Source: Numida meleagris
Lineage: Eukaryota > Chordata > Aves > Galliformes > Numididae
NCBI RefSeq assembly: GCF_002078875.1
Contig: NC_034438.1
Span: forward strand, 17,231,747 to 17,295,746
Direction: 5' to 3'
DNA length: 64,000 nt
The position numbers and the translations under genes are program-made. Below, piece by piece: positions 1-12,700 of the stretch; position 1 is the first letter of the stretch; each line of letters begins with the position of its first letter. A model generated the notes under the pieces. The model did not search any database. It saw only the letters and a program-made list of their open reading frames with translations, and was not told where the DNA came from.

Positions 1-38
1 TGAAGACCACATTGAAGTAATGTGTCAGAAAGCACTTG

Positions 39-400
39 TTCTTTACTTCCCATCAGCAAGTGATATTCAGCTGTACCTTGAGAAGCTTATTTGGGAGGAC
101 AGACATTTTAAAAACAAGAGTGCCCTTCTCCTTCCGTTTTCCCCTCTTTTATTGCTCAGTGTGGCATTGCATGGTGTGGGATATCTCTTTGGGTAGGGTC
201 AGCTGCCCTATCTATATCCCTTACCCACCTCCTGCCCACCCCCAGCCTCTGGTTTTGGGGGCTGGAGAGAGCCTTGGTGCTGTGCCTGCACTGCTCAGCC
301 ACGGCCAAATATCGGTGTGATGTCAGTGCTGCTCCAGCTACAAGTGCAGAGCTCAGCGCTTTGTAGGCTGCTCTGGAGAAAGTGGAACCCCTGCACCATA
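39..400 (+). mobile_element. Degenerate endogenous retroviral LTR fragment
   Basis: This stretch resembles a bird ERV LTR. It has a cttcccatcag motif, then a C/T-rich stretch and a tattgctcagtgtggcat block, and a later C-rich block. The part around 150-215 aligns by eye with 28212-28275 elsewhere in the window, and the cttcccatcag motif recurs near 26928, so the family is seen twice here. No open viral gene is present. The family assignment comes from memory of avian LTRs, and the ends are approximate. Confidence 0.5.
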
Positions 401-3400
401 CTGTTGATTTAGTTCTCTCATAGCTAAGTTTTGCTTTCTGTGAATGTTGTGTATGTTTAACTTCAGTCATTGGCAACAACGCTTCTTATAAGCACAGTCA
501 CTCCAGATTTTTAATGCTGTGAATGTTTCAGTCTTTTCTCAAGTGCAGTAGTCAATAAGCAACAGTAGAAGTGCATTTTCTTAATGTTTCTGTTTTTTTC
601 CAAATTTTTATTTATTTAAAACATTCAAATTAAGTTGGGCAGTTGTAGGCTATTAATTCAGTAGTGCCTGAATTATAAACATTAAATGTTTTTCATTTTA
701 TACTATTAATTTTCTTCAAAGTATGTCTATATTCTTTAGTACCTCTGAATGTCGTGAGCTTGGTTTTTATTACTCTTTATTAAACAGAAATGAAACTATT
801 ACAGTAAGGAAGGATATTTAGAGGAGCTACTTTCTGTTCAAGGGATTCGGTTCCCTGTGTAGACAGTCTGTATGAATCAGTTGCAAGCCAGACAGTACTG
901 AAAATGTCTGTCTTCCTCTTAAGCTCCTAAAGAGTTCTAGAAATCTCATTCATAGAGTGGTGAGGTGCTGGCACAGGCTGCCCAGAGAAGCTGTGTATGT
1001 CCCATCCCTGGAGGTGCTCAAGGTGGGGTTGGAGGGAGCCCTGGGCAGCCTGAGCTGGTGGATGGAAGTTCTGCCCACACCAGGGCATGTGGAACTAGAT
1101 CATCTCTAAAGTCCCTTCCAACCCAACCCATTCTATGATTCAATGATAATACTAATGAACCTGCTGTTCTGGAGACTGTTGGAAATGTGTTAAATTGGTG
1201 CTCTGCAACAAACCAACAAAACCACTGTAAGGAAGAGCAGATGCAGTCTTGCTTTCTGTTTTGATAAAGGAATTTGAGAATAGGTTTCAAGATTGAAACA
1301 CCCCTCCCCCCCAAAAAAAACCAAACAAACAGTTTTTTGGTACACTTGAGACTCCAATTTCAGTCAACATAAACACATTACCTGCAAGTTTTCAAATGGA
1401 ATGTATTGAGTTTCAATCAGATATTCAACTCAAAAATATGATTGTCTCTCAACTGGACCTTTATAAGATCTCTGTTACCAGAGAGAAAAACCCCTCACTT
1501 CACAATTACGCCTTATTCATGTCATCACTTTTTTGGCAGTACGTACATTTGTGAACATCTATTTTTAAGGATGAAGCACAGGAAGAATAAGATTTCATCA
1601 AAAATCTCTGACCAACACCTTGAGAGCTCACTAAGAATTGCAGCCACTGCCACTGAACTAGCCTGCTCTGTTAGTTTCACAAAAACAAGGTCAAATATCC
1701 CACTAGTTTTATGGTTTTTATACTCCTAAAAAAAAAAGTTTTAATAAAAATATATTAAAAATTAAGTTTTGTTACTTATGTACTTTAACTATATTACATA
1801 TTTTATATGTGACCCAAGACAATCTCCACTGAATGCAGCCTAGGCAAGCCAAAAGGTTGGATGCCCATGTTCTGAAATGTGCCCACCCAGAGGTGCCAGT
1901 ACCACCAGGTTGGCTTGTGAGCTCAGCTGTGTCCTCTGGTGTTCCAGTGGAGCCAACTGGAACCAGCTGTGTCCGGCATGGGGCAGCCTCTGATGTCTTG
2001 TTGTCCATGCAGCCTCCTGCTACCAAACCATTGCTGCTATGGAATACATCCTGGCCTGAAATGGAGTACAGCGGGACCAGAAGTCACATAATTTTAAGGA
2101 AGGAAAACTGAGAAGTAATGCTTCCCCTGTCTTTGGAGTGCAAGCTGAGCAAAGAGCTTTGCTTCTCAGAGGTTAAAGAGTTTGCAAATCTGGTAATTGT
2201 CAGGTTTTGCCTTGTAGGAGTCTATTTTGCCACCTGGAAATTAATTCTATTGTTGGTGTGGTATTGTGCTTCCTACCCCTTAATTTGGAGAAGTGCTTTC
2301 AGCCATGTCACCTTCAAAAGATGCCTGCTCCAGAAATAACATACAGACCTTTTCGAAGCTGTGCATGGCATGTAGAAAGAGAGGAATATCTGTATAACAA
2401 GTCATTCTCAGGTATGAGACTTTTTCATTTTTTTGGTCTTTGTTGAAATGTATGATTTTAAGAAACTAGCTCTTCATGTTGATGATTGTTATTTCTAGAT
2501 GGGCGCTTTTTGTCAAGAGGTAATTTTTGTTGGTTGTGGTCCTAATAAGGAATCATTGCTCATTGTGTTCTCATTATGGGAAATTAGAGGAAATGGCATT
2601 GTGTAGTCCTTTCATTAAAGTCACGTGAGGTTCTCAATAATTCTCTCAGTCTGCTTGTACAAATGGGTATAATTATATTTCCCTGTCTCTGTAATCGTAG
2701 TAAAAGGTTTGGGAAGCCTGAGTTACCGTAGGATGAAAACATTTTAAATGTTTCTGTAGTAAGCCTCTGAAGGCAAGACTCCCTTCTTTGCCAGCATTCT
2801 AACTGATTGCAATTACAGCTGATGTTATGGTGTTGCAATGCTGTAAGGGAAGATGTGACGGGAAGGAAGTATTGCGAAGTTCCGTATTCTATTCTGAAAT
2901 GGATAACGGCTTTGTGGCCTCCTTAGGAAAACGCCTGATTCTTTTTTGAGGAAAGAAAATATTCCCGAGAACGGATTAAGAGCATTTACAAATAATTAAA
3001 TTAATCTAGATTTTAAAATCCGTCTGTGTATGTTAAATATGGACAGTTGCTCACTGCATAACATGGCAAATACCATATTTCTTACCCATCCTATTAGTTT
3101 TGGACAGCTTGTATGTCTTCTGCTAAATATATGTCAAATTAAAATGATAGAGTTATGCTTTTTTGTGGCTTATTCAGATCGATAAAATTGTGGTAGTCTT
3201 AGTCAATGTAATGCAGTGAAACTAAGGCTGCAGGCATAAACCAGGAGTTTAAAAACATGGTTTAGAGGGTGCTGCTGTTGTGAAAAGCTTTTTTTGTTAT
3301 TTTTAAATTAAATCCAAGAAGGACATAACTGATTTGTTTATATACTCAAAAGCTCAGTACAGGATCTGATTGTTCTCAGCGAATTCTCACTCTCCCCCAC

Positions 3401-5894
3401 CAAATTCAATCAGCAGGGAATAGATGGACACTCACTGTAGAACTACACACAAATAAATGAAAATAAATCAATGAAAGACAGCACAAGTCCTTCCTCTTTA
3501 TGCTCAGAGGAATGAGGCACCAGGGCATCAGCCAAGAAGCATATCAACTCAATGCATGATACAGCACAGAGCTAGCTTGTACAGAGTCTAGGACTGGCAC
3601 CAATGAAAAATCAGAATTGTCAGTGGGACAAAGGTGAGACTGTAGCAGTGTCATCTTCTGTGGGCCTGTACTGCTGTGGAGCTGTAGCTTTTAAAAATTA
3701 TAATGGTGCATCTTCCTATGCAGAATAAAGTTTAATCCTGTTACTGACAGGAACGATATTATTCTTAAAATGATCCTTTCCATCATGCATTATAGCTATG
3801 CAGCCATGTATATTTCGTGATCTCATTATGAAGTACTCTGAATGTGGCTCAGTTTGCACTGTAACTTTTAACATCATGCTACCTGTCTCCTATTACACTG
3901 ATCCACCTGATCTGAAATTTTATCCATTTGAATGTTACTGTGCAATAAAGCTGTATGTTCTCAAGCACCTAGACTTTCCAACTGTGAGTAAAAAGTATTG
4001 ATTTTATTTGCTGTTGTGAATATCAGGGAAGTCTTTCAAATATGCCCTGCTGTCCTTTTAATAGTGAGAAGTATGAAGTAGGTTATACTTAGGAACTATG
4101 CTTCTATTGAAAAAATATTAAAATAATAAGTTAAAAACTGCTTTTATGTTGATTCTTTTTCAGCTACAAAATCTGTCCACAAGGATTGTGGCATTACTTC
4201 TATAACAATAAATTCAAGTCTTGGTTAATTGAGTCTTCTTACACAGGCTATATTAGCATGCTGTAGTTCAAGTTGGCTTAATAATGTAAATGAAGATTCC
4301 TTTATAAACTGATGATATCATGTTTTTTTTCTGCTTCCTCGTGCAATTACATGATCACAAGTTCATGGGAAAATGAAATTATGGCTTTGGTATTTGAATT
4401 AGTCAATACTCCACCCCAAGTGCAGGGAAAGCATGGTTTTCAAGAGAATGGTTCATCAAGGTCTTACTGATGCCTCGTAGCATCATAGGGGGGGAAAAAA
4501 AAAAGGTATTCCTGTAAGGCTGGGAGCCTGGAGGACTGTAGGCAGAATGGAAATAGATGGAAGAGCGGTGCCATTGATTTTGTAAGTTTTGTGTTCCAAT
4601 TGTATGCATCAAAAGCAGATGTACATGCATCTTAATGAGGCAAAGGTTTTAAGTGCTTTTCAGAATCACAATTCCAAATGCTTGACAATTTCTCATATAT
4701 TGGGGTGATTTTTAGAAAAAGTTATGTAACTTTTATTGTCCCCCTCTCACACACGCTTTTCTTAAGATATCAGTGAATCTTCAACCATTTCAGAGTTAAA
4801 ACCAACTTTGTGAAAACTCTGTTTCATGTCAGGCTTGCTTTTATCAAGATTGCACATTTATATTCTGCATGGTCAAATTACAGACTGGACAGTGAGAATG
4901 CACCTCATTTTTCCAGATAATTGCACAGTTCTCTGTTCTGTGCCAAATGTTAATTTACACAGGCTCACTGTAATTGTGCAGTGATTAATATCTTTATAGC
5001 ATGTGGAGACAATACAGAAGATAGATAAGAACTTCTCAAAACTGAGCTATTGTGATGTAAAAAATTAATGGGTGATCAAGATCAGATTTTAGCAGTAGTT
5101 CTGCAGTGTCCTGTCTCATTCTACCTATATGGGCAGCACACATTCCTTCCTCCAAGGAGTAGCACCTGGGATCTGTCCTTTAGTCTCTGAAGCAGCCCTC
5201 CATGAACTGCCAGCTCACTAGCCAAAAGAACATAAGAACAAAAGAGAAGACAATCAAATCACTGAGTCTTCCTTTCAAGGGCATTTTCTTCCCTGAAGTT
5301 CCAGGAATAGCAGCTTCACTCTTCTCCCATCCTCACAGCAGAAGAGTTTGTTTAAAACTCTTAGTGTTTCTTTAAAATGCTAGCACAAACTGGATAAAAG
5401 CACCTCTAAGTGTCAATGTGACAACACATTTTTGGCATGATTACTGTTATCCCCTAAAGGCTTCCAGACTCCTATGGCAAATCATTTTTGGTAAATCGCA
5501 TCAACTTTTCTTTTCTGTAAGATGCATTTTCCCTTTCCTATTAAATCATTACAGATGGTGGTAACTGGAACAGTTACTGCTGCTTTCATTAAGTGTCTTC
5601 TGTATCCTGGAATGTCCTAAGTGCTACAGCCTCCACCAAAACATCTTAAACAAAAGGAGCTTTAATTAGACCACGTACCTAGTCTTCAGGCAGTCAGAAG
5701 GATGACCTGTGATTTTAAAAAGTTTAGCAAGTGAATAACTACTTTTGTTAGGTCTGGTATAACTTTTCATCATTTTAAAAGATTGAGCCATCTTTCAGTA
5801 AGTTAAAAAAATAATGTACTGTATTAATATGTTGATACGGGCAAATAATACATCAAATCCAGGGTACATGTGCAAATAATGGAAAAAAAAAAGT
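401..5894. other. Intergenic DNA
   Basis: Apart from the CR1 tail at 951-1147 I see only AT-rich sequence without convincing exons. A short open stretch at 2315-2411 ends at a good donor-like site, but I found no protein family match. By mammalian synteny the next gene to the left would be DDX4, but no DDX4 exon is recognisable here. Confidence 0.5.
951..1147 (+). mobile_element. CR1 LINE 3' end fragment
   Basis: This is a 5'-truncated CR1 in plus orientation. It contains the terminal ORF2 and 3' UTR signature (ggctgcccagagaagctgtg, then ggaggtgctcaaggt, then ccttccaacccaaccc) and ends in the CR1-type attctatgattcaatgat tail. Confidence 0.85.
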
Positions 5895-7035
5895 TATAGA
5901 ATCATAGAATGGCTTGGATTAGAAGGGTCCTCAAAAGTCATCTAGTTCCAACCCTCCTGCTGTAGTCAGGGTTGCCAAACACTAGATCAGGCTGCCCACA
6001 GCCCCATCTAACCTTGCCTTGAACACTTTTAGGGATGGGGCACTCACAGCCTCTCTGAGCAGATTTTTAAAGCATCTCACCACTCTCTCTGTGAGAAACT
6101 TCCCCCTAACATCTAACTCCCCTCCTTCAGTTTAAAACCATTTTCCCTTGTCCTATCACTAACTACCTGTGTAAAAAGCTGATTTCTCTCCTGTTCGTAA
6201 TCTTCCCTTAAATATTCAAAGGTTGTAATGAGGTCTCCCCAGAGCCTTCTCTTCTCCAATCTGAACAAGCTCAGCTCCCTCAGCCTGCCTTCGCAGGAGA
6301 GGTGCTCCAGGCTTCTGGTCATCCTCATGGCCCTGCTCTGGACCCTTTCCAAAAGCTCCATATCCTTCTTGAGCTGGAGGCTCCAGTCCTGGTTGCAGTA
6401 CTGCAGATGGGACCCCATGAGGGCAGAGCAGAGAGGGGCAATCACCTCCCTCTCCTGGCTGTCCATCCCTCTTTTGATGCAGCCCAGGATACTGCTGGCC
6501 TTCTGGACTGCAAGTGCACAGTGCTGACTCATGTTAAGTTTTTCATCTACCAGTACCCCTAAGTCCTTGGCAGGGCTACTCTCAAGTTCTTCTCCCAGTC
6601 CGTGCACATATCTAGGATTGCGCTGACCCAAGTGCAACATCTTTCACTGGGCTTTGTTAAACCTCATTAGGTTGACATGGTGCCACCTTTTGTCAAGGTC
6701 TGCTTGGATGGCATCCCTTCCTCTGCCGTATCAGCTGCACCACTCAGGGTGGTGTTGTCTGAAAACTTGCTGAGGGTATGCTCAATCCCATCATTTATGT
6801 AACTGATAAGGATGTTCAAGAGTACCAGTCCCAAGATGGACCCCTGGAGGACACCATTCGTGATCAACTTCCATCTCAGCATAGAGTCAGTTACCACAAC
6901 CCACTCTCTGTGACATCCAACCAATTCCTTATCCATCAAATAATCCACTCTTCGAACCCCTATCTCTCCAATTTAGAGATAAGGATGTGGTGTGGGAGCA
7001 TGTCAAAAGCCTTGAAGAATCAAGGTGAACTTAGG
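5895..7035 (-). mobile_element. CR1 LINE fragment with decayed reverse transcriptase
   Basis: The CR1 is on the minus strand and starts with the 3' tail atagaatcatagaatgg. Reading inward it gives the C-terminal ORF2 region (6113-6640) and a palm-domain piece (6667-6948) with VLQGSILGLVLLN. The catalytic motif, usually of the ADDTKL type in CR1, reads SDNTTL, so the aspartate pair is lost. Stops and frameshifts confirm a dead copy. Confidence 0.9.
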
Positions 7036-9090
7036 TTATAGTCTGAGTCTGTTTTTACTTCATCACAGTTCAGTTTTATATCTAATAGCAAAATAGATGG
7101 AAATTTTCAAAATATTGCTATACCTTCTAACATATTAAAATTCCTGTTAATAGCAGAGAGAAACATCAGCACAGTGCAGTCTTACAATGATTCACAGATG
7201 ATCCAGAGATGGCAACATTGTTTCAAAACCAATAGGGGAATCAGTAGGCTACCCGCTGAGGTGGTGACTGTGGAGAGTTACCTGAAGAAGTGAAGGCTCA
7301 AGTCAGCTCTGAAAGTTGGAGTGGATGCTGAAGTGTGGGGTGTAAATGGCTGCTCTCTGGGAAGAAGGCAAGGAAACAGGAGCTGGATGATAAATGGCAG
7401 CAGGAACAACTAAATGAAGTGGGTAGAAGGGACTGATGGCACACCAGCACACCAACAGCATGGGCTGGGGTGTTGGATTTTTGCTTGGGGCATTTTACTC
7501 AGTCAACCAGCCTGCTCATCTTCCAACTGGGATCAGTAGGAAGTAGTGGCATTGGATATTTGCACAGGAAAAAAAAATATTGCAGATTAAATTGCTGACA
7601 GGTAGCAAATTCATACAATCACAGAATCATTAAGGCTAGAAAGACTAATAAGATCATCTAGCCCAACCGTCAGCACATGTCTATAACCACTCTATACTGC
7701 GTCACTCCATGCGACAGCTACCCTTTGCTTGGAAACCTCTGGGGAAAACCTCCACCACCACTCTGGTCAGCCTGTTCCAATACCTCATCACTCTTTCTGA
7801 CAAGAAGTTTTTCCTAACATCCAACCTGAACCTCCCCTGGAGCAATTTAAGACCATTACCTCTCTTCCTATTGTTGTTACCCACAAGAAGAGGCCAACCC
7901 CCACCTCACCACAACCTCCCTTCAGGTAGTTGAAGAGAGCAATAAGGTCTCTCCTGAGCCTCCTCTTCTCCAGACTAAACAATCCCAGTTCCCTCAGCCA
8001 CTCCTTCTAAGACTTGTGCTCCAGACCGTCTGCGAGCTTTGTTTTCCTTCTTTGGATGTGCTCCAAATTGTGCAAATGTGTAGACGGGGTGATGGAAACT
8101 GATTCGCACAGACTGCAGCTCTCTTGCTACAGATGTGTGGGCTGGTTGTGACTTCTTTAAATGCCCAAACTAAACAAAACAGAGCATTTATTTACTCCTC
8201 CCATAAATAAATAGGTATGACCCCCTTAGTAGGCTGATCCCCCTTCTGTGTGTAGGCTATTGGACTGGGAAAAGCCGGGCTTGGGAAGCAGAAATGTGAG
8301 CATCCTGACTGGGGACAGGTCTCAGAGATGGGGGAGATGTGGTGGAGGCATGCAGGGGTAACACTGATAACAGTGAGCAGCCACTGAGTAGAGAGGCAGC
8401 ACGGCTCCCAGATAGCATCTGCCTCTGAATCCAACTCAGTATTCGATAGGCAGTGGTGGTGGGCCTGAGCAAGGGGCAAGTGAATCAGCTGCGGGTGGCC
8501 GCTGTGACCTCACTGGGTTCGAAACAGCCTCCTGCATCTGCATGGACAGCAGCTTCTTGTCTGCTCTGACTTCCTGGGGATGCCAATCCAGCATTAACAT
8601 GTCTAACTAGCAGGGATCTCTTCAGGGGCAAGACTGCTGGATGGCATCTGTATTGATTGCAAAAGTGCATTACCTGTTCTCAGAGATCGTCTTCTTAGGA
8701 AGGATTGTGGGTGCTTATCGGGAGGCATATTTCTGGGGACTATTTGTTTCCATTTGCACAGTATCCCTCTTAATTGCAATTTTCCTTCTAATTCTTATTC
8801 CTTTTATTCCGTTTTACGTGGCTGATGGCCGTCATTAGTTGGCATACATTTGCAAGCTTTAAAAGGGATCACAGCTTTATTTATTCCAAACGGCACCGAT
8901 GACCTAAATAATGCATGCGGTGCGTCCCTGAGTGTTCATCAGCAACGGCCATTACCCAGCCCTCTTGTTTCACTGTACACGTTTATGCAACTTAAAGACG
9001 ATGTGTATCAACGTGCATTACAGCGCTGATGTACTTAAAGCGCTTTGGAAGCAGCGTGAGGTGGGTGCCAACGCGCCCACCATCGACAGC
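7036..9090. other. Intergenic DNA upstream of CpG island
   Basis: Contains the CR1 copy at 7612-8070. The rest shows no recognised gene. A 65-codon open frame with one hydrophobic segment lies at 8641-8838 and is discussed as a finding; it has no support as a gene. Confidence 0.4.
7612..8070 (-). mobile_element. CR1 LINE 3' fragment
   Basis: Minus-strand CR1 tail (acaatcacagaatcattaag), then 3' UTR and the terminal ORF2 segment. The frames at 7702-7884 and 7788-7982 carry the usual C-terminal residues, such as [19 protein letters not shown]. It is 5'-truncated and frameshifted. Confidence 0.85.
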
Positions 9091-9099
9091 TGTGGAAAT

Positions 9100-9760
9100 C
9101 ACTGGCTCGCGGGACACAGGTTGGTATCTGGCCCGGCCCGGCCCGGCAGGTGGTGAGGTGGTGAGGGCGGGCGGGAGGCGGCGCTGGGCCTGGTGGACTC
9201 CACGAAGCAGGAGCTCGGCCTTCTGTCGCGGCGGTGAGGGGAGCAGCTCGCCCCGGCGGGCCGCTTTCTCTAAGGGTTGCAGGAAAAAGCGTAGCCGTGC
9301 CGCGCCCGCTGACTTCCTATTGTGTGAGATCTCTTCGCCGCCGGCAGGCGACCCCGGGCTCCGCCGCCGTCGGCACCGCCGCTTTGGGCAGGGCGCTCGC
9401 TCGGCGCGGCGGGAGGAGCCGTCCCGGCGCTACGGGGCCGCGCGCTGCCGGCGGGCGGGGGGCGCGGTGCGCGCGTCACACGCTGCGGCCGCTGCGCGCG
9501 GCGATGTCGGTTCTTTCTCTGACGGCCCGGGACGTAAGAGGTGAAACCTGTCGCTGAGCTGCTGGCTTGCTTGCTTTGGGGAAGAACGCGTTACGCTCGG
9601 CGGTGGCTTTACCGGAGGTGTTTCGGACAGGTGGATACGCGGCCCCGCACGCTTTCTGCCCCGTGGGACGTCGTCGTTTCCAGTTACGGATCTGTCGCAG
9701 GTATCGCCTGCACGCGCTCGTGCATAAAGTGGGGACGCTGCGTGGGGCTGTGTGTCAGCT
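9100..9760 (+). promoter_or_regulatory. CpG island, probable IL31RA promoter and first exon
   Basis: The sequence changes abruptly from AT-rich to strongly GC- and CpG-rich, with ggcccggcccggcccggcag near 9130 and dense CG from 9160 to 9540. A strong donor, gac|gtaaga, sits after position 9533. The next good acceptor on the plus strand near the receptor is at 16556, where a long T-rich tract precedes tag. I infer that the island drives IL31RA from a mostly noncoding first exon. No TATA box was recognised. Long open frames inside the island are expected from its base composition and are not treated as genes. Confidence 0.5.
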
Positions 9761-12700
9761 TTTGAAGATAAACGCCTAAAAAAGCCTAAGCCAACTTCTG
9801 AGCTCTGTGTCTCTGAGAGGCATCGTTACTTGGTCCTCTAGGCAAGAGCATGGAGCGGTCAGCTGAGATTCAGGGCCACAGTTTTGAATGTTAATTATTG
9901 TTAATTTGGCATATGTGTTGTAACAATGTGAATCTGATGGTTTTTTTTGCATTCTTGGGACTTGTAGGGAGCATCTTCAACTAAAAAAATGAGGTACTGG
10001 CAGATCTCAAAATCAAGTTGTAGTTGGTTCCATACTGTAGTTCTGTCAGCCAGCAGTTTGAGCTGAGATATGAAAGTATTGTTAGTATTAGTTTACTGTA
10101 TTAGTAGTAAACAGAAGACACATGGGGCATACGGATGCTCTGTGTTCGCCAGGTGGTCAGCATTTGGTTGTGTTGTACAGACTGGCACTTAGATAAATAA
10201 CATCTGGAATCAAAGCACAGAGAGTATACTCAGCAGAACAGAAAACTGTCTCCTCTGCTGAGACAATGGATGGTGTGCTCAGACATACAGTAGTAGGAAG
10301 GGTGCTAAGAGCCTGGGAGTGCTCTTGTGTTCCTTAACAAGGTGAGTGAGGGGATCTGGTGTCCCCACAGAGGAAGATGAAGGACCTGGTGAAGATGAGC
10401 TGCGCGGAGGTTTCCCTGCTACGTCATACATGTGCTGCAGCAGAGACAGTAGCCTGCTTCCTCCATGTCCAGCTCCCACTATGTGAAGAGTTTGGCCACT
10501 TGGTAGGAAGGCTGTGAAGCTCTTAGAGTGTAATTTTTACCTTTGTGTGAAGCTGATATGAGTACATTTAGGTATCTGCGTATGGAAAAGCAGAGGGATG
10601 TTTGGAAGGGGAAATACAGGGTAAGCTTCTTAACAACTCTACGAAAGATACAAGATGAAATGATGCATATTATCTGTATTCCAAATTGATTACTAAAACC
10701 AGGAAAAAGTATTGCATTGAGTGCAATGCATAACTCACTATCAGCTGTGTCTGTAAGATGAGCTTATAACATTTTCTGGAGTAATGATTAAATCACTTTT
10801 TCAGAGTAGCTGTGATATGAAGGCTGGTAAGCTGCACGGCCATCGTCATCTTTTCTTATTGATAAAGTGATATGTATTCTCATCTTGTTCTCTTTTCCTC
10901 TTGTATCTCTGGGAGCACGGATTTACCTGCATGGTTCTCCCTGTTCTTGTAACGCCCGTAGCGCTGCGATGGGACAGGGATTGTAAGTACATCCTGCATT
11001 GTGAGGTTGCAGCTGATCCCAAGAGATCTCCAGGATTGTTTTGGTTTGGTTTCGTGGAAAGCACAGTTTGCCAGCGTTAATTTGGTAGCATAATTTAATA
11101 ATAGTAATTATTAAGATTTTCATTTAAGAGGCAAAGTTGTGCACGGTGAACAAAATGCTTTGAAGTAGTGCAGAAAATCTTCCCTCTTATGTTTGGACTG
11201 ATGTGTATTTCTCATGAACTTCAAGTTAAAACAGTTTCCAGATTTGGGAGGTAAGGAAGGGATTTTTTTCTGGTTTGTAGAAAAAACCTCTCTCTTGATG
11301 AGAGTTCTACCTTTCTTTAAAGCACAGCGCATGGGTTCTTCTGCAGGAGCCATCCACATTTCTCATCTAGTTGCTTACGCTGGCAGAGATGTTTTGTTCT
11401 GTCTTGCTGTCCACTTTCCTTTGAGTGACTATGCTCAGGGAAAGGGTACAAAGGCGACTACCTTACCTAATAATGCACTGTGGACTGGTGATGTGTGACA
11501 GAATCTTCTCTTGGTGTATTCTCTAACATTTGTGGTTCCTCAAACGCTAAAGCTAAGAGAGAAACTCCCAGGATCAGACCTGTACACAAGGCCTATTTAA
11601 AACCATACTCAAAAGTTTCTTCTTCTTCATGGATGAGAACAAAGAATGACCATGTGGCTGCAGTATCTGTAGTTCTCTCTAGTAATTGTCAGCAGTAAGC
11701 TGGGTAGTATTGTTGTCCTGGCCTTTCTTTTAGAGATTTTTCAAAGTCTATATGATCATGTACTTAAAATGAAAAAAATGACCTTAATACCGGATACAGA
11801 ATTTTATATCAAAATGTGTTAATATACTGCTAAATAATGTTCTATACCAAAGAAAAGGGTTTCTCAAACCAAGTTTTTCATTTGTAACTCTAATGCACGC
11901 TAAACAAAGTAAGATTATCTGCAGTTATTAACTGAACTGACCTTGCCTGGCCAACCACATCCTTCAGGATTTTAGAACAAAAGTATCTTATCATGTTGTT
12001 CCTATTTTTTTATTTAATTAATGTTATTTAGAGAATGGCAGAGGAAAATGTCTTTCCTGCTTTTTCAGGTTCCAGTCAATTTGCAGCTTGTAAATTAAAA
12101 AGTAATTGAACTTACTGAATGCAGCCTTTTTTTTGTTTGTTTTGTTTTTTTGCCATGATATCTAAACAAGAAGTTTCTGTGGTTTCAAGGGACTCTGTTC
12201 CACATTGCTCCTTCAGATGTCTCCATAAACTTTCTGGTTTCTGTTCCCTCAGTAAATCTGTATTGTTTGATTAATACTAGTGATTTTAATAGATAATGAT
12301 AGCATTGTGTATTAAGGCAAATTGTCATCATTTCAAATATAGATAGGCTTACTTTTCAACAGAAAATGTGCTTAACTTCTTTGGCTTGAATTTCTATTTA
12401 ATTAAAATATTAAAATTTTAATTTTTATTCTTCCTGGACTGAGGTTCAGCTAGCTATTTTTGGCTTGGTTAGGTACTACAGGGTATGAAACCAGCGTGCT
12501 CAGGATCGTTTGCTATGGTGTCTGCTGTTTTTCCCATGAATGGACTTGTCAAAGTGCAATTTGTACAGCTTAGGGACGTCAGAAAGGGCATCAGCTGTTC
12601 CTCACTTCTGCTGATTACCCCAGTTTGTTTTTTCTGCTCTGACCTGTGTAGAGAAATCTCTGTTCTTCCTCCTCTGATACCCACTGATACTCATCCCTGG

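Noticed and set aside
2315..2411. Possible exon ending at a gtatga donor
   Set aside because: The short translation matches nothing I recognise, and no partner exon was found.
9029..9544. 171-codon frame in the upstream CpG island
   Set aside because: Same compositional effect; no recognisable domain.
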